Shown: one piece after another, positions 33,797 to 45,616 of the stretch
Layout of the letters: each line of letters begins with the position of its first letter
How positions within the stretch are numbered: position 1 is the first letter of the stretch
Origin: Adiantum capillus-veneris
Taxonomy: Eukaryota; Streptophyta; Polypodiopsida; Polypodiales; Pteridaceae
Assembly: GCA_014529385.2 (NCBI GenBank)
Contig: CM043956.1
Span: forward strand, 88,407,221 to 88,471,220
Reading direction: 5' to 3'
Length of the DNA stretch: 64,000 nt
The notes under the pieces: model-generated
Seen by the model: the letters and a program-made list of their open reading frames with translations, nothing else
The model's database searches: none
Told to the model about the DNA's origin: nothing
Program-made: the position numbers and the translations under genes

Positions 33797-35628
33797 GATA
33801 ACCTAAGCTAGTGAGTATAAAATGTTTAGAATAGAGTAATTTCCCTACTAATTTCATTGCTTTTTGAGTGTGTGTAACTCAATTTTGGTTTGATTTGATG
33901 ATATTTGTGCAAGAAATTGAAGCTAATTGTTGAGTTATGAATAGCCCAAACCCCCAATTTCACTAACTTCTCACTAACGACTGCTAATTTTGCTTCATTT
34001 ACATGCTAATTGTACTAAGTTCATGCTAATTTCACTAGTTTTTGACTAGCTTTACTAACCTAACCGCTAACATTTGATGTGTAATGAATGATTTATCCCC
34101 TTGTAAGAGGTGGAATCATCGCTCTAATCAAGTTAATTGTACTAATTTATGCCTAATTTGATGATTTGAGTGTTTTATTTTGGCCTACGATGGTCAATTT
34201 TGGAGCCGATTTGATGGCACACACTTGTGTGTGCAATGATGCGTCTTTAAGTGGAGCAAAGTAATAGCTTGGAGTGTGATTACGATGTAAGTGCACTCAT
34301 TTTCTCATGTCGATTCGTGATTGATTAATGTGGTTCAATGTTGCTAATTATTTGCTAATATTAGGTGTGTAAATCAATTGACCTACACTTTGCACCTAAT
34401 TTGATACACTTGGAATGAAATGGATGGTCAAATTTTGATTAATGAACTTTGTGTGTATCAAGATCATTCTTAATTCTCATCAATAATTCATGTGTGTGCA
34501 TAAAAATCATTGTGTGTGTAATGCACCAAAGAGGGAGAAAAACTGTCAAAGAATTCAAGTGTGTGTGCACCTAATCTTGAGTATATGCATGCATAGAAAT
34601 TGATAAAATCAATGATACACGAGTATGCAATCGTGTAATTGATGTGTATGCTAGGTTAATTCAATCATTGGATAAGCCTAATTGCCAAAAATTTGGGCAA
34701 AAATTGAGTGTGTGTGCCTATCCAAGACCACTTGATTTTCAATGATTGATGGTCAATTGGGGCACCAAAAATCTTTTTGATTGTCAAATGTGCATGAAAA
34801 GCCTGTGTAATCATAAGGTGTAAGCCTAAATGCATTGCCAATTGAGACAAATTTGAATTTTTGTGGTTCATTTTTTTGTGTGTGCATTGCTTGATTGAGT
34901 CAAAATAGTGTTAATTTTTTAGAAATTCAGCATGCATGCATTCACTTATGCTTGATACAGTGTAAGATTTTGACCATTGCAATGAGGATTTGATAGATTT
35001 TTGCATATAAATTCGGGAGTGTGTGTCTACTCAATGGAATTTGATATCCAAGTTAGGGATGAATAATTGGGAGCAATTACCAATTATGATGATTGAAAGG
35101 CCAAAAAGATTGGTTTATCTATGATTAAGTGATTTATGATGATTTAATTGATACTCAATTGAAAATGATTGGATAATGACCAATGTCGTGTATGCCAATT
35201 TGATGGGAATTGATAAAAATTTCATTGAATTGTGCCTTTGCAAATGCTATAATCAATTATGTGTAGACATACAAACCAAGATGACAAATCCACTTGAGTT
35301 TGGATGATTAGGACAGTCTTCAAGTTATGAGCAATTAATTTTGCAATGATTGCTAACTGGGCTCATATTGACCAATGAAGGAAGACATGCATTAAGAGTG
35401 TGCCTAAATAACTAGCATATTGCATTGATTTTCACTTGAAACTTGATCTTTTGTGAGTACATGAAATTGATTTAGAAGCATGTGTCCGAGCAAGCAGGTG
35501 ATTGAAGCAAACCAAATAAGAGCTTAAGTTATCATATGCACGATGTGAAAATTTGGAAAGTTAAAACCAACATAAACACAAAACGCTAATTACACATTTC
35601 AGTGGCATTGTATGTTTGTCATCAATGC

Positions 35629-35836
35629 ACAATTTGTGGATGAGGATAATGATGTTTGATCCTTCAAGTTAGATGTCTATGTGCGCTCAACTTGCATTAA
35701 AGAAGATGGCGGACCTTGTGGGGAATACACATACAATTTGTGGATGAGGATAATGATGTTTGATCCTTCAAGTTAGATGTTTATGTGCGCTCAACTTGCA
35801 TTAAAGAAGATGGCGGACCTTGTGGGGAATACACAT
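35629..35836. repeat. 104-bp tandem duplication
   Basis: Two copies, 35629-35732 and 35733-35836, start ACAATTTGTGGATGAGG and end GGGAATACACAT. They differ at one base (GTCTATG against GTTTATG), so the duplication is recent compared with its host element. Confidence 0.95.
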
Positions 35837-36897
35837 ACAATAGTACTTCTTCTTGTACATAGGCACATATGAACTTCTCTTCAACAAAGATGATCTCGGT
35901 CATGGATAAACTGGCCCAAATTTCCTTGCTATTTCTTTCCTTTGCGACAGTAGATGTATACATCCATGTGAACAAGCCTCTTGGGGTTATTTTTTGAAAA
36001 AAAAAATCTAAAGCCCACACACACACCCGATTTTGGCTCCCTTGGCATTTTCGCAGCACACACACACACATGCACTTCTCCACACACGCCCCTACGCGCT
36101 ACCTACTGGTACTGGCCGCCACACACAGACAAACATTGTTTTCAAAAAATGCCAAATCAGGCCCTTGTTCTATCTACACACGCATCGGCTAGTCCTGGCT
36201 ACAAACCTTGTCACACACACTCATGCGTATTGCCTTGCTTGTTTCCGTCATGTTTGACGGGGTTTGGCAGTTACACTCAACCCAACACACACACGCACAT
36301 TCACAGTGTCTAGGATCCTCAGCTGAGGCCCGAGCTCCCCGCACCCCTTGGCTGCATTTGGATTTCATTGATAAGAGAAAAATAACAAAAATTCTAAAAA
36401 CGCTTTGTTTGAAGAATGTTCCCACCCTCAGTTGATACACACTCTTCATCACACCACTCTCGAAACTTTGAGCCAAAGATAATGGGATCTAGCCTCACAA
36501 TTTAAAAAAATGGATTACAAATGAGAATTTCAAATGTCGACATTACCAAAACAAAAAAAAAAGTTCGTGGATTTTTGTTGTGCATTGTTTTGTGAGCTAA
36601 TTGAGTGTGCACTTACAATGTACGAAAGTTGAACCGTTTTCATTGTCATCATGGCTAGAGGCAGTTAACATTTTGATTGCTTCTTGGTATATTTGACAAA
36701 GGAAGTCTATCACTAGATGATTGACCAATTAATGATCATTTGATGGAGTTTAAATTCAAAATCTCTCTTCCTTCTACCATGCTACTATGACTAAGCAAGC
36801 ATGTGAGCATCAATTATATGCGCATCCATTAAAAATATCGAGAGTATGATTGACCATGCATTGCCAAATTATTGAAAACTTTGTTTGCAGTAGAAGA

Positions 36898-37333
36898 ACA
36901 TTAGGCAAAATTGGACTCACAAAGGGGCCTTTTAAGGAGTTTGACTTTTCCTCTCTCCAGAAAAACGGACGCATGGATAAATTTTTGCAAACAAACTCCA
37001 AAGTTGGCGGAGGTTTGACAATTAGAATGTTCTATTCAAGCCCTATCTATTGATATATAGCACGCCGTGAGATTCCTCATATTTTAGAAGATTCTTTTTT
37101 GTGACAACTCTGTCGGAATCTAAGTGAATCAAAAGAATTTTCTAAGATATGAGGAATCTCATGGCGTTCTATATATCCGAAGATAGAGCTTGAAGAGGAC
37201 ATTATAACTGTCAAACCTCCGTCAACTTTGAAGTTTTTTTGCAAAAATTTATCCATGCGTCCATTTTGGTACAGAGAGGTAAAGTCAAACTCCTTAAAGG
37301 GTCCCTTTGTTAGTCCAAATTTTGCCTAATGAG
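36898..37333. repeat. Foldback inverted repeat, arms of about 200 bases
   Basis: The arm at about 36898-37097 (CATTAGGCAAAATTGGACT to CTCATATTTTAGAAGATTC) is repeated in reverse complement at about 37333-37135, with roughly 85 percent identity by eye. About 35 bases lie between. It may be a foldback transposon or MITE. The transcript would form a long hairpin. No clear target duplication was found. Confidence 0.88.
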
Positions 37334-39459
37334 TTTAATTTTTGGCATGCATATGGGTTTCATTTGAGACCTACATTGATGGAGAGGGTGCATTAAAGTT
37401 TGGGTTTGACATTGTTGGTACATTTTAGTGCTTGATTTAAATGAAAAATCATGGCAAAGCACTAAAATTGAGCTTGTTTGATGGCCAAGAGAGAGCATTA
37501 AACTTTTGGGGTTATGGTTGATCATGCATGTTTTAGTGCTTACTTTAAATGACAAATTCTTTCATGCACTAACAATTGAGCTTCATTTTGAAGGGTTGTG
37601 GGCAAGAGAAACTTTCATTGATCCAAGAAGGGGTCATCATGGCAATATATTGCAAAATGTGGCTAGTTAGAGCCGTTCCAATTGTTTGGATCAAAAGTTG
37701 TATATATGCTAGCTCATAACTTCGTCAAAAGTTGAATCTTTTCATTTTGAGCTAGTGTTTACCCAACTTTTTTGAGAGCTTTCAAGTATAAAATTTGGCT
37801 ATTGAGAGCCATTCATTTTCATTTCATCAAGTTGCAGTCGTCTGTAGCTCATAGATTGCTTTAAAATCTTGTAAAATTTCATATGAGCTAGTTGTTAGCC
37901 AACTTTTTGGAAGGCTTTAAAAATGTAAAATTTGGCTGTCAAGAGCCACATCACTTCATCAAAGTTGCATTATTTCTAGCTCTTGGCTTGTTTTAAATTC
38001 CATATTTCATTTGAGCTGGAAATTAATCCACTTTTGAATCATGCATGAGAGGTAAAAATTGCAAATTTTCTTATGTAGAAGCATTTTATCTCTCTCGTTG
38101 TTGTTATGTATGCATAAATTTTCTATAAAGAGCATCATGTGCATAACCAAAGGCACTTTTTTCCCTGGGGTTTTTCCCTTTGGCAAATTCGGTTATGCAA
38201 GGCCCTAGCTTTAGGTTTTCATTAATGTTTTTTGTGTGCTTTTGGATTTCAATCAAAGAGGTTTGGAGCTTGTGTTTACACTTAGCTTCGATGAGCTTGG
38301 ATTGTAATAAAAAGATAAAGATATTTCTCTAGGCAAAGGGGATGCTTGCTCAAGGATGCACAAAGGAGCATGAATGGGTATAATCCTTCCATGAAATTGC
38401 TCTCTATGCTTGGCTTAAGTGATTTTTTCTTCTAAGCTATGGTTCTTTCATGTTCAAAAGCTAGGCATACTAAAGTTTTAACACTTTGATTTGTGATATA
38501 TTAATTCATCAAAAAATTAGGTTTTATGTGTGCTAACATAGGCAATTGGCCTTGACCTTAGGTTAATGTAGGTTCATTTCTCATTAGTCCTAGACTTTTA
38601 GTGACAGTCTAAGACCTAGGGCTATTATTAGGCTTTAGTCCTTCAGTCCAATTACCATAAGCATCTCATGTTGGAAGCAATAAATAAGTGCTAAAAATTG
38701 AAACAATGAAGCAAAAAAGTGTCCAAAAGAGTAACAAAAATTCTACTAGACACATGAAAAGAAAATTTACATGTTATGTTGTGTCCAAGTGAGGCCTAGC
38801 GCCTTATTGGCACTTGGTAGGCGAGAGGAACTACCTTGGCCTGCTTGGTCAAGGCCCTAAGCCGATGCCCTGGGCTGATAGGGGTTAGTTGTCGGGTTGG
38901 TGGGCTAGTAGATTCTTGGAACACCTTCTTGAGGGTTCAAGGAGCCAAGAGTTGTAGCTAGAATTTCCTTGGGGTGGTAGCTTGTATTTTAATTTTATTT
39001 TTCTATGAATGACAAAAAGAAAACTTCCATGAGCTTCAAAAAGTTGTGATAATGTACTAATAGATTATGAGCTTTTTTCTAGCCCAAAAAAATGATAGGC
39101 TTGAATGATTTATTAAGATTGGTCACATAGTTCTTAAGCTAGTAGGTTTATGAACTTACATTAGCATAGGTTCATATGTTTCATGCATGAAACTGAAATT
39201 TCAAGTGGTTTAATCTTCACAATATTATATGTATCTTTTTTTCTTTATGTTGTCTAGTTTTTTACTATGATTCACTCATCTTTTAGAAGAAAAAATATCA
39301 TTTTGCATGATTGTTTGTTGTACTTCATGTTTTTATTCTTCTTGGCCTTTGATGCTCATTACTTGTTCTTATGTTTTGCAGCTCAACATTTCTTCCATGG
39401 ACTTGCTTTCTACCATGTCACCATGCTTTGCTTCACTGACACACGAGGATGTGTGCCAA

Positions 39460-39475
39460 ATTAGGAAGGGGGCAA
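39460..39475 (+). other. Polypurine tract of element E
   Basis: TTAGGAAGGGGGCAA directly precedes the LTR start TGTTATCAG. Confidence 0.75.
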
Positions 39476-40480
39476 TGTTATCAGTGTCTAACATAGGCTA
39501 CATCGAGTATGCATCAAGCGAGACATATGCTATGGTTGTGCATAATATTTCCAACTCACTTTGTATAGATCTTGGTCTCATTGGGAGTTCCAAAGTTGTA
39601 TATGCTAGCTAGAGGGCCCAAACTTAAACCCATAGTAGAAGGGATTGTCGTGAAAGCCTTTTAGAAGGAATCCATTATGCAAGGAAGCTTCATTCTTGAG
39701 TAGCCACTCTTGAGGATCCACTTTTGAGAGATCTCTATCTCTTAAGTGTTAACTCTATGGATGGCCTAGCCTTGAGCTTAATGCCCATGATTAAGATCCT
39801 AGTGCTAATCCATTGTAATTAGAGAAGCTTTGATAAATCTAATCCCTATTTTACTCACTAGTCTTATATTTTCTACATTTCATTATGTCATGAAGTAGTT
39901 TTACACTCTCATTATTCTAGATTTGAGAGAGGTATGTACTTCTTGCTTTGATCTTAACTATCTTCTTCCATAAGTATTTGAACTAGTTGATTACTTCTCT
40001 AATTCTCTTGATTAGTGTAGTGTGTGTGCACTCTTGGTCATGTCATTAGAGTTTGTGCCTAATTGTGTGCTTAAGTGTGTGAAGGGTTTAAGAGCCTTGA
40101 GCTCAATGCCACTTGTATGTGATGTGATTAGAGTACCTTGGTTGGCATGTGATGATTGGGAAAGCCAACTTCAATGAAATTAGTGTGTGATTTGATCATG
40201 GATGCTTGTATTGACTGTGTTCTTGTGACTCCATAAGATTGGCGAGTCGGACTTTGGTGGACTTGATGTGTGTAGGAGTTGATTGATCAGTGATTAGAGT
40301 ATGTTTAGAGCTAGTCTTGCCATGGCTAATCTCTACTTGCATTGGTGAGGTATTCTCTTGAATCCTCTATTTCTATTCATCCGATGCTCGTGATTCCATG
40401 CCCTAGCCGGGTTACCGATCCACAAATTTAATATTTTTTTGTGGGTTGCGATTAGGTCGTTGCTACAACTTCCCTTAACA
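39476..40480 (+). repeat. 3' LTR of element E
   Basis: Complete, 1005 bases, from TGTTATCAGTGTCTAAC to TTCCCTTAACA. It is followed by gtaga, the near-match to gtgga left of 24169. Scattered substitutions against 32785-33774 suggest moderate age. Confidence 0.92.
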
Positions 40481-41720
40481 GTAGAGGAGATGAGCATGCA
40501 TTGAAGCTTGGCTCTTCGTTGGATTTTCATGACAAAGACAAGAGTTGTTGGTGTAGGCCTCCCTTCTCACAAGCTTGGAGTAGATGATGAGCTTTCCATA
40601 TAAGTTTGAGAAGGAGAGCGAGTCTTCTTTGCTATACACATGAGCTAGTGTGAGTGTGTGTAGAATAATTCCTTCACAAATCAGCCCCCTCTCTCATTTG
40701 GTTGACCCCCCTTGCTAATTCCTCTTGCTGGATTCCCATTCGAACTTTCTAAGATTAGCCAATAGGAATTAAGTGGTCAAATGAAGAGCCTTCTGAAAAA
40801 TGCTCCTCTTTCCCCTTTATAGGGAGATTAGATAAATAACTTAATTCATTTAAATCCCCATTTGACCTTTTCCCCTTATGGCCAATAGGAATTAAGCAAA
40901 CCATTGGGCTGCTTAATTCCTATTGGACCCCTTGGTAGGTTGTCCAATAATCATCCAAGAGACTTAATTTCCATTGGTTCTTTTTATAATGTGTTTTTAA
41001 ATTATTTAGACTAAATTTACTCTAGCCTAATTCTTATTGGTCGATCTCTATGGTCATCCAATTAATAGGATTTGAACTCGGGGGGTTCACTATGTGTAAA
41101 ACTACCATATCACGTGCGTTCAAGACATGGTTGTAAAACCCCTTAATTGTGAATTTTGTTAGGAATATAATGTACCCTTTTCTTTTAAAATCTATAAGTT
41201 TTTTTCAAATAATTTCCTTCTGTATATATATTTCTATAAGTTTCAAGAACTTTAAATACCCTTCTGTTGAACTCACGTGATAGGTTACATTTTTCTTAAG
41301 TGACCTCCCCGGGGATTTGAATACACTTTGGGGGAAACTGAGCTAAGAACATGACATGTATCCACTATGCTCTTTGTGTAAACGGGAGACTTTGAGTGTG
41401 TGTGTATTATCTCACCTCTTTCTCTCTCTTCCCCTACCTTTAGGGCACACCCCCTCCCATGTAGGGATCTAGGAAGACTTTGTGTACAATTACAAAGCAT
41501 CCAGTTTCCTTAAGCTTATTGACCATTTGGACTTACCCTTTAAAATTTGGAACCTTAGCATTTTGGAAGTCTTAATGGGTTGAACCTTAGGTCTTTGAAT
41601 CCCATTGCTTGCACATTTCTCTTCTGCAAATGGTCCCCCTTTGGATCCTTATTTTTCCTCCTTTGGATCCCTACTGTGACCAATCTGCTAGCCTTACCAA
41701 TAATCTAGTTTTTTCTCCCC
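40481..41720 (-). repeat. 5' LTR of element D, second part
   Basis: It is the reverse complement of about 14920-14040 in the solo LTR (shared words CTTCAATGCATGCTCATC, CCCATTAAGACTTCCAAAA). A MITE interrupts it at 41077-41312. The outer border is not exact. Likeness to the solo copy ends at GTCACAGTAGGG (about 41677), and element G coding begins by about 41790. Confidence 0.82.
41077..41312 (+). mobile_element. MITE copy 1 (236 bp, 9-bp target duplication)
   Basis: The ends are imperfect inverted repeats: CTCGGGGGGTTCACT against the reverse complement CCGGGGAGGTCACTT, continuing to a shared TATCACGTG. The flanking ggatttgaa is present at 41068-41076 and 41313-41321. The solo D LTR lacks this insertion. 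There is no coding capacity. A 9-bp duplication fits MULE-type transposition. Confidence 0.85.
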
Positions 41721-41774
41721 TAGCACTTTCCCATATTAAATGATCAGTTTAACATGAGAAATCATTTAGGAGAA

Positions 41775-42690
41775 TTAGATATTAGTTATTATGACATATT
41801 TAAACCTTTGATTCTTTATAAACAGATGATAAAGAGGATCAACGAAATATGCAGAATGTGGAATCCAAATAACATAAAAGACACATGCTCCAAGAAACCA
41901 TCTAACCTCAGTGATGCTAGTGCATGTTTCTTTCATTCTTTGGATGGCATCTATCTTTGTTGGACAAGGTTTCCTACCATATGTCCCGCACATGTGCCCC
42001 ATAATGAGAACCTCAGTGATACCAAACATAGACTTTTTCCCTGAAAAAGTAAGATTCAGTTCCTCCAACCTAGACATAATTTCTCGCATTCATTTATGTG
42101 ATTCACCACAAACCTACGACACCCCCTAAGATCCAAAGCTTCATCTTTCTCACCTTCTTCACATTCTTTGATAGGAAAATCATCAATGAAAAGGAATTGT
42201 GATTTAAGGAATAAAGTCACGTTAGACCTCATTCATCCCATTCTTCATATGTGCAATTGAGTTGGTTTCTCCTTACCGCAAGGTACACATTCTCACCAAA
42301 CCTAAAGGCGACCTCATGGATGTCAAGTCTCTGATTTCAATTGCAAGCCGAAATTGATCATACCCTAAGTAGAGGTCCCCCATTGAGGAGATTTCCCTCC
42401 TTGTAAATACCTTTTCAAACTCATTCACAATTGGACATGTACCTACATTTCTAATTGTCACCTTGTTCACTGGTTGCATATCTTGGATGAAGCGTAGAGC
42501 ACCATTCTTCTTTAAAAATCTAAACCACCTTTTTGAGTATGAAGCACAAGAAGGCTCCAAAATATCCATTTTGATCCTTCTATTCAATACCTTTACTAAC
42601 TTTGGAAAATGAGGCTTTGGAACTGGAATAGACAGTAGATTCCAAGGTACATGAGGTATTGTAAAAATTATCATAGGAGCTACATAGAAG
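41775..42690 (-). pseudogene. Reverse transcriptase (element G)
   Basis: From right to left: FLKKNGALRFIQDMQPVNKV, then GDLYLGYDQFRLAIEIRDLT with the first catalytic Asp, then PLGLVRMCTL. After frameshifts near 42280 and 42180 the FIDD box lies near 42170. ELNLTFSGKKSMFG and TEVRWFLGACVFYVIWIPH follow in 42089-41775. The wording (QPVNKVTIRN, RDLTSMRSPLGL) differs from the chromovirus and Tat enzymes of this window and marks a separate gypsy lineage. RNase H is lost to element D. Confidence 0.85.
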
Positions 42691-43346
42691 GATCAAAACA
42701 TCCTATCTCATATGGCTCAAATGCAAAAGCCCTACCATGCATTAGGAAGAGAATGAAATCTAGGAGGGTCTCTTCATTTGGCAGTTTAAGAAAGTCAAAC
42801 CTTTTTTTATTAAGAGAGTAATCAAGGATAGATTTTGAATTCAAACAGGCAAAACGGCTAGTTTATTTGAATTCAAAAATTCCCCCCAAAATGGTATTTA
42901 AAATCTAGCGGGTAAAACCATATCGTGTAGCATATCTATTTGAAAGAGCTCGGCGTGTAGATTGCAACTCTATGATCTCTACTCGAATTGAAGATCATAT
43001 GTGGGAGTTAGGGAAGGCCAAAAATCATAAATTTCTTCACCTCCTTTTTGGGGGGAGAAGTTCATCCTTTGACCACTCTTACACACCCACCATTCTTGCA
43101 CACATGGGTTACACCTATTTGTCAGAATGTTAATCACCTTCATAAGGCCAAGGAAAATAAAGAGGACCTTCTACACCCCATCTTTTGGATTTGAAATCAT
43201 TTTTTTGAATCACTTTGTCTCCCCCTGTGTTAGAAACTCCTCACAGCCAATCTCTAAACATTAAAAAGACTCCTTTGTGAAGGTGTGCCTAATATTTTTA
43301 GGATTCCTCAAACTTTCTTGCAAAGAAGCCTGATCAATCTTTTCCC

Positions 43347-43486
43347 TGTTGTTGTGTGATAAGGGTGAAGCTATTGGTTTTACTTTCTAGTGTTTGCTTG
43401 AAACATTACTTTCTAGTGTTGTTGTGTGATAAGGGTGAAGCTACTGGTTTTACTTTCTAGTGTTTGCTTGAAACATTGTTTTTCTT
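43347..43486. repeat. 70-bp tandem duplication in element G
   Basis: Two copies of a 70-base unit (GTTGTGTGATAAGGGTGAAG at 43351 and 43421). They differ at about one base in the shared part (CTATTGG against CTACTGG). It disrupts the minus-strand frame next to 43413. Confidence 0.92.
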
Positions 43487-43661
43487 TAAAGGCTTTTGTG
43501 ACTTGATATAGTTCCACAGAGCAAACTTCCACAACTTCATTCCCAAGATGAAAACTAGACTCCATTATAACATCAAGCTCACCCATAGTATTTACAAAAG
43601 AAACTTTCTCACACAAACCCAAAACATTTTCAGTAGGCTCTAGCAACCCACTCTCTTTCAT
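43413..43661 (-). pseudogene. Protease-RT spacer fragment (element G)
   Basis: An 82-codon frame (MKESGLLEPTENVLGLCEKV) lies between protease and reverse transcriptase of element G. It has no motif I recognise. The place suggests the variable linker of the polyprotein. It ends in the 70-bp duplication. Confidence 0.4.
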
Positions 43662-43878
43662 GCGTATTTGTACATTATGTACATATTGCTAATCTCTTCA
43701 AATCTTTAAGTTTCATAAAACATACTGATCCATTCCATCTTACAAAGTAGCCCGTAGAAAAAGTTTCATCCATTTTTGGATTAGGCAGGACCCTTTTCTT
43801 TATGTACCAATGCAGTCTTGCTTTATAATGGTACTTAGCCAAAACCCATCATTTCCCTATAATCATGAAACTCTTTAA

Positions 43879-44335
43879 TCACCTTTGGTAGAGGTTGATC
43901 TCTAAGGTTTTCTCGATTATTTCATGGTTTACACAAATTGTGAGAAATTGAATAGCATGTTTGCTATCCGTGCTTTGTATCCTAGCATAAGTTGAACCAT
44001 CATCCATTACCTTTGTTTCCATTTTAGCTCCCACAATGTAGGGCTGCCCAAGGATAAGATTATATGAATATGTGTCCTGTATAAAGAAATTTTGTTCAAC
44101 CTTTACATCACCTATTGTCACCTTTACACTAGGACATGTTGCATACAATGCACTTGATGAATTGTTTGCCACTTTGACCATCCAACAATGTTCTATATCC
44201 ATTGACCATTTACATTTGTTGTAAAGACTTTTTGGCATTATAATGTATCTCAGATCCATGGTCAATTAAGGCAACAAATGGTTCTTCAAGATCACCTACC
44301 TTGACCAATGCCTCTATAGTGCCTCACGCCTACTG
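43879..44335 (-). pseudogene. Aspartic protease (element G)
   Basis: Near 44270-44330 one frame reads PFVALIDHGSEI, the active-site Asp with His in the next place. After a frameshift near 44262, 44265-43879 continues with VKVTIGDVKVEQNFFIQDTY and NLILGQPYIVGAKMETKVMD, the second half of a retropepsin fold. The ILG motif is kept. The Gag end lies directly upstream at 44336. Confidence 0.82.
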
Positions 44336-44470
44336 GCTTCTAGAATAGTGGCTCCTAGGAATTCCTTGAGCTTCTTTCCCTTCATTAGGAAATTTCAATT
44401 GTCTTACCTTCCAAGAATATTGGTAACATCCTACCGTATCTTCATCACCTTCTTTAGCTTGCACCTGTAC
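44336..44470 (-). pseudogene. Gag C-terminal end (element G)
   Basis: The frame reads VQAKEGDEDTVGCYQYSWKV and then RQLKFPNEGKEAQGIPR. Its upstream half (DAVKTQGV) is at 50657 on the far side of element H. The tgtac duplication lies between, so H split this gene. Confidence 0.65.
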
Positions 44471-45576
44471 TGTCACGGGAACCGAATAATAGAGATCGAT
44501 AGCAAAAGATAGAGAAAGAGATCTTTGTATTGATGAATCTTTGTAGAGTTTTGATACAACAGAGGAGCAAAATATATGGGCGCACTCCGTTGTACGGAGC
44601 TCGAACCTCCCGACCACCCCCGAGCTTCAGTTCGCTTGCATGCAGCGTCTCACTCGCACTCGCACTCGCACTCGCAGTAGAAGAGATCGGTGAATGATCC
44701 CCAAACGCACCACCCGTCGTGCTTTTATCCTTCTTTTCCTCGAAAAGCCTGCACTATTTTCGTACCAAGTATACCTGCGAGAATAATATAAGAACGTGAT
44801 CGCTAAGCGATCCGTAAAGGTTAGATTTCTATCATGACACTTTGCACAGATCCTGTTTCACACATTGATTTCTGCATCGCCTACAAAATAGCCAAAAGAA
44901 CATACTCGTGCAACCAATTCAACATGATAATCAAAGTAAAAAAACATAATTATATACCTTCATAATCTCAATTTTCATACTCTATCATGAAGAAACAATC
45001 CACTTCTTGGTTGATAGCAGGGAGAACTGTATGATGTTGTATGTCTGTCTGTCCCTGTGTACACTACACTACTGCTGCCTTCTGTTTTTTTTCATCATAA
45101 CTTTTACAAACGAACTCAGAACAAAGCAATCCAGGTACTCAAAACGACGGGAATAGATCTGGTCTACAAGGCAACGCGAACAGAATTGCGAAAAACATCT
45201 CTGTTTGGCTAAAAACGCAACTTTTAGGTCGCGACTCATAAAACCTCTATTTTTGGATATCCACTACTTTTACAACTTATTTTAAGCCTACTCATGCATT
45301 TTAAGCTAAAACACATAAATATAAAACATTGATATTAATAAAAATCTCAATTTTACTGTTTATAGACAGACTATCTGTTATTCATTAATCTTTATCAAAT
45401 CCGTCTTTAGTGTATTATTAAAAAAAAAGAATATATGTTCTCTCTTAATATTTCAACTCATTCGTATAAGCTCTATTTAATAGACTATTCAACAATCTTT
45501 CAAATCATGCTAACGAAAGATATGCCCTGTTACATTCTTTTCGACTTTAAGAACTTCAAATATTAGTCCTATTACA
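44471..45576 (-). repeat. 3' LTR of element H
   Basis: It runs from TGTCACGGGAACCG to GTCCTATTACA. It holds a (CACTCG)n run at about 44648-44681, shorter by 42 bases than in the other LTR. The run and flanks are otherwise nearly identical to 49509-50656. Confidence 0.95.
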
Positions 45577-45590
45577 TTCTACCCTTATCA
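45577..45590 (-). other. Polypurine tract of element H
   Basis: On the minus strand GATAAGGGTAGAA stands directly before the LTR start TGTAATAGG. Confidence 0.65.
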
Positions 45591-45616
45591 AAATTAACTC
45601 TGTCCTCAGAGTTGGT

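Larger units (their letters stand above)
33797..39459 (+). other. Non-coding interior of element E
   Basis: 5.7 kb, AT-rich, with no gag or pol frame on either strand. The first half is full of short related words (TGTGTGTG, ATTGATT, GCTAATT). Part 36010-36310 is rich in CACACA words. It holds a 104-bp tandem duplication (35629-35836) and a foldback (36898-37333). The ORFs seen (for example 35981-36313 and 39307-39612) are low-complexity or frame accidents. Such interiors are typical of large retrotransposon derivatives moved by partner enzymes. Confidence 0.75.
24169..40480 (+). mobile_element. Non-coding LTR element E (LARD-like), containing element F
   Basis: LTRs are 24169-24173 plus 32785-33774 (5') and 39476-40480 (3', 1005 bases, TGTTA...TTAACA). 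A TGGCACTGTTGTCGGGGATC primer site follows the 5' LTR, and an AGGAAGGGGGCAA tract precedes the 3' LTR. The target duplication is gtgga/gtaga with one mismatch. The 5.7 kb interior has no gag or pol frame, so it is a large retrotransposon derivative that needs proteins from another element. F inserted into the very start of the 5' LTR. Confidence 0.88.
22085..41720 (-). mobile_element. Ty3/gypsy element D (gag and 5' LTR; interrupted by E and F)
   Basis: Right to left: a long 5' LTR (about 41.7 to 40.481 kb, continued 24168-23641), a TGGTATCAGAGC primer site and gag (23223-22085). Copia element A cuts it at 22085 and the rest is off the window. Element E split its LTR, leaving gtgga (24164-24168) and gtaga (40481-40485). 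D itself inserted into element G near 41.72-41.79 kb. A second, inverted copy of its LTR lies at 14040-15404. Confidence 0.85.

Noticed and set aside
36010-36310. CACACA-rich ORFs in element E (35981-36313, 36033-36257)
   Set aside because: Thr/His repeats from a simple-sequence region in a non-coding interior.
41068-41076. GTTCAAATCC-like word recalling a tRNA B box (minus strand)
   Set aside because: It is the target duplication of the MITE and no tRNA fold or A box is near.
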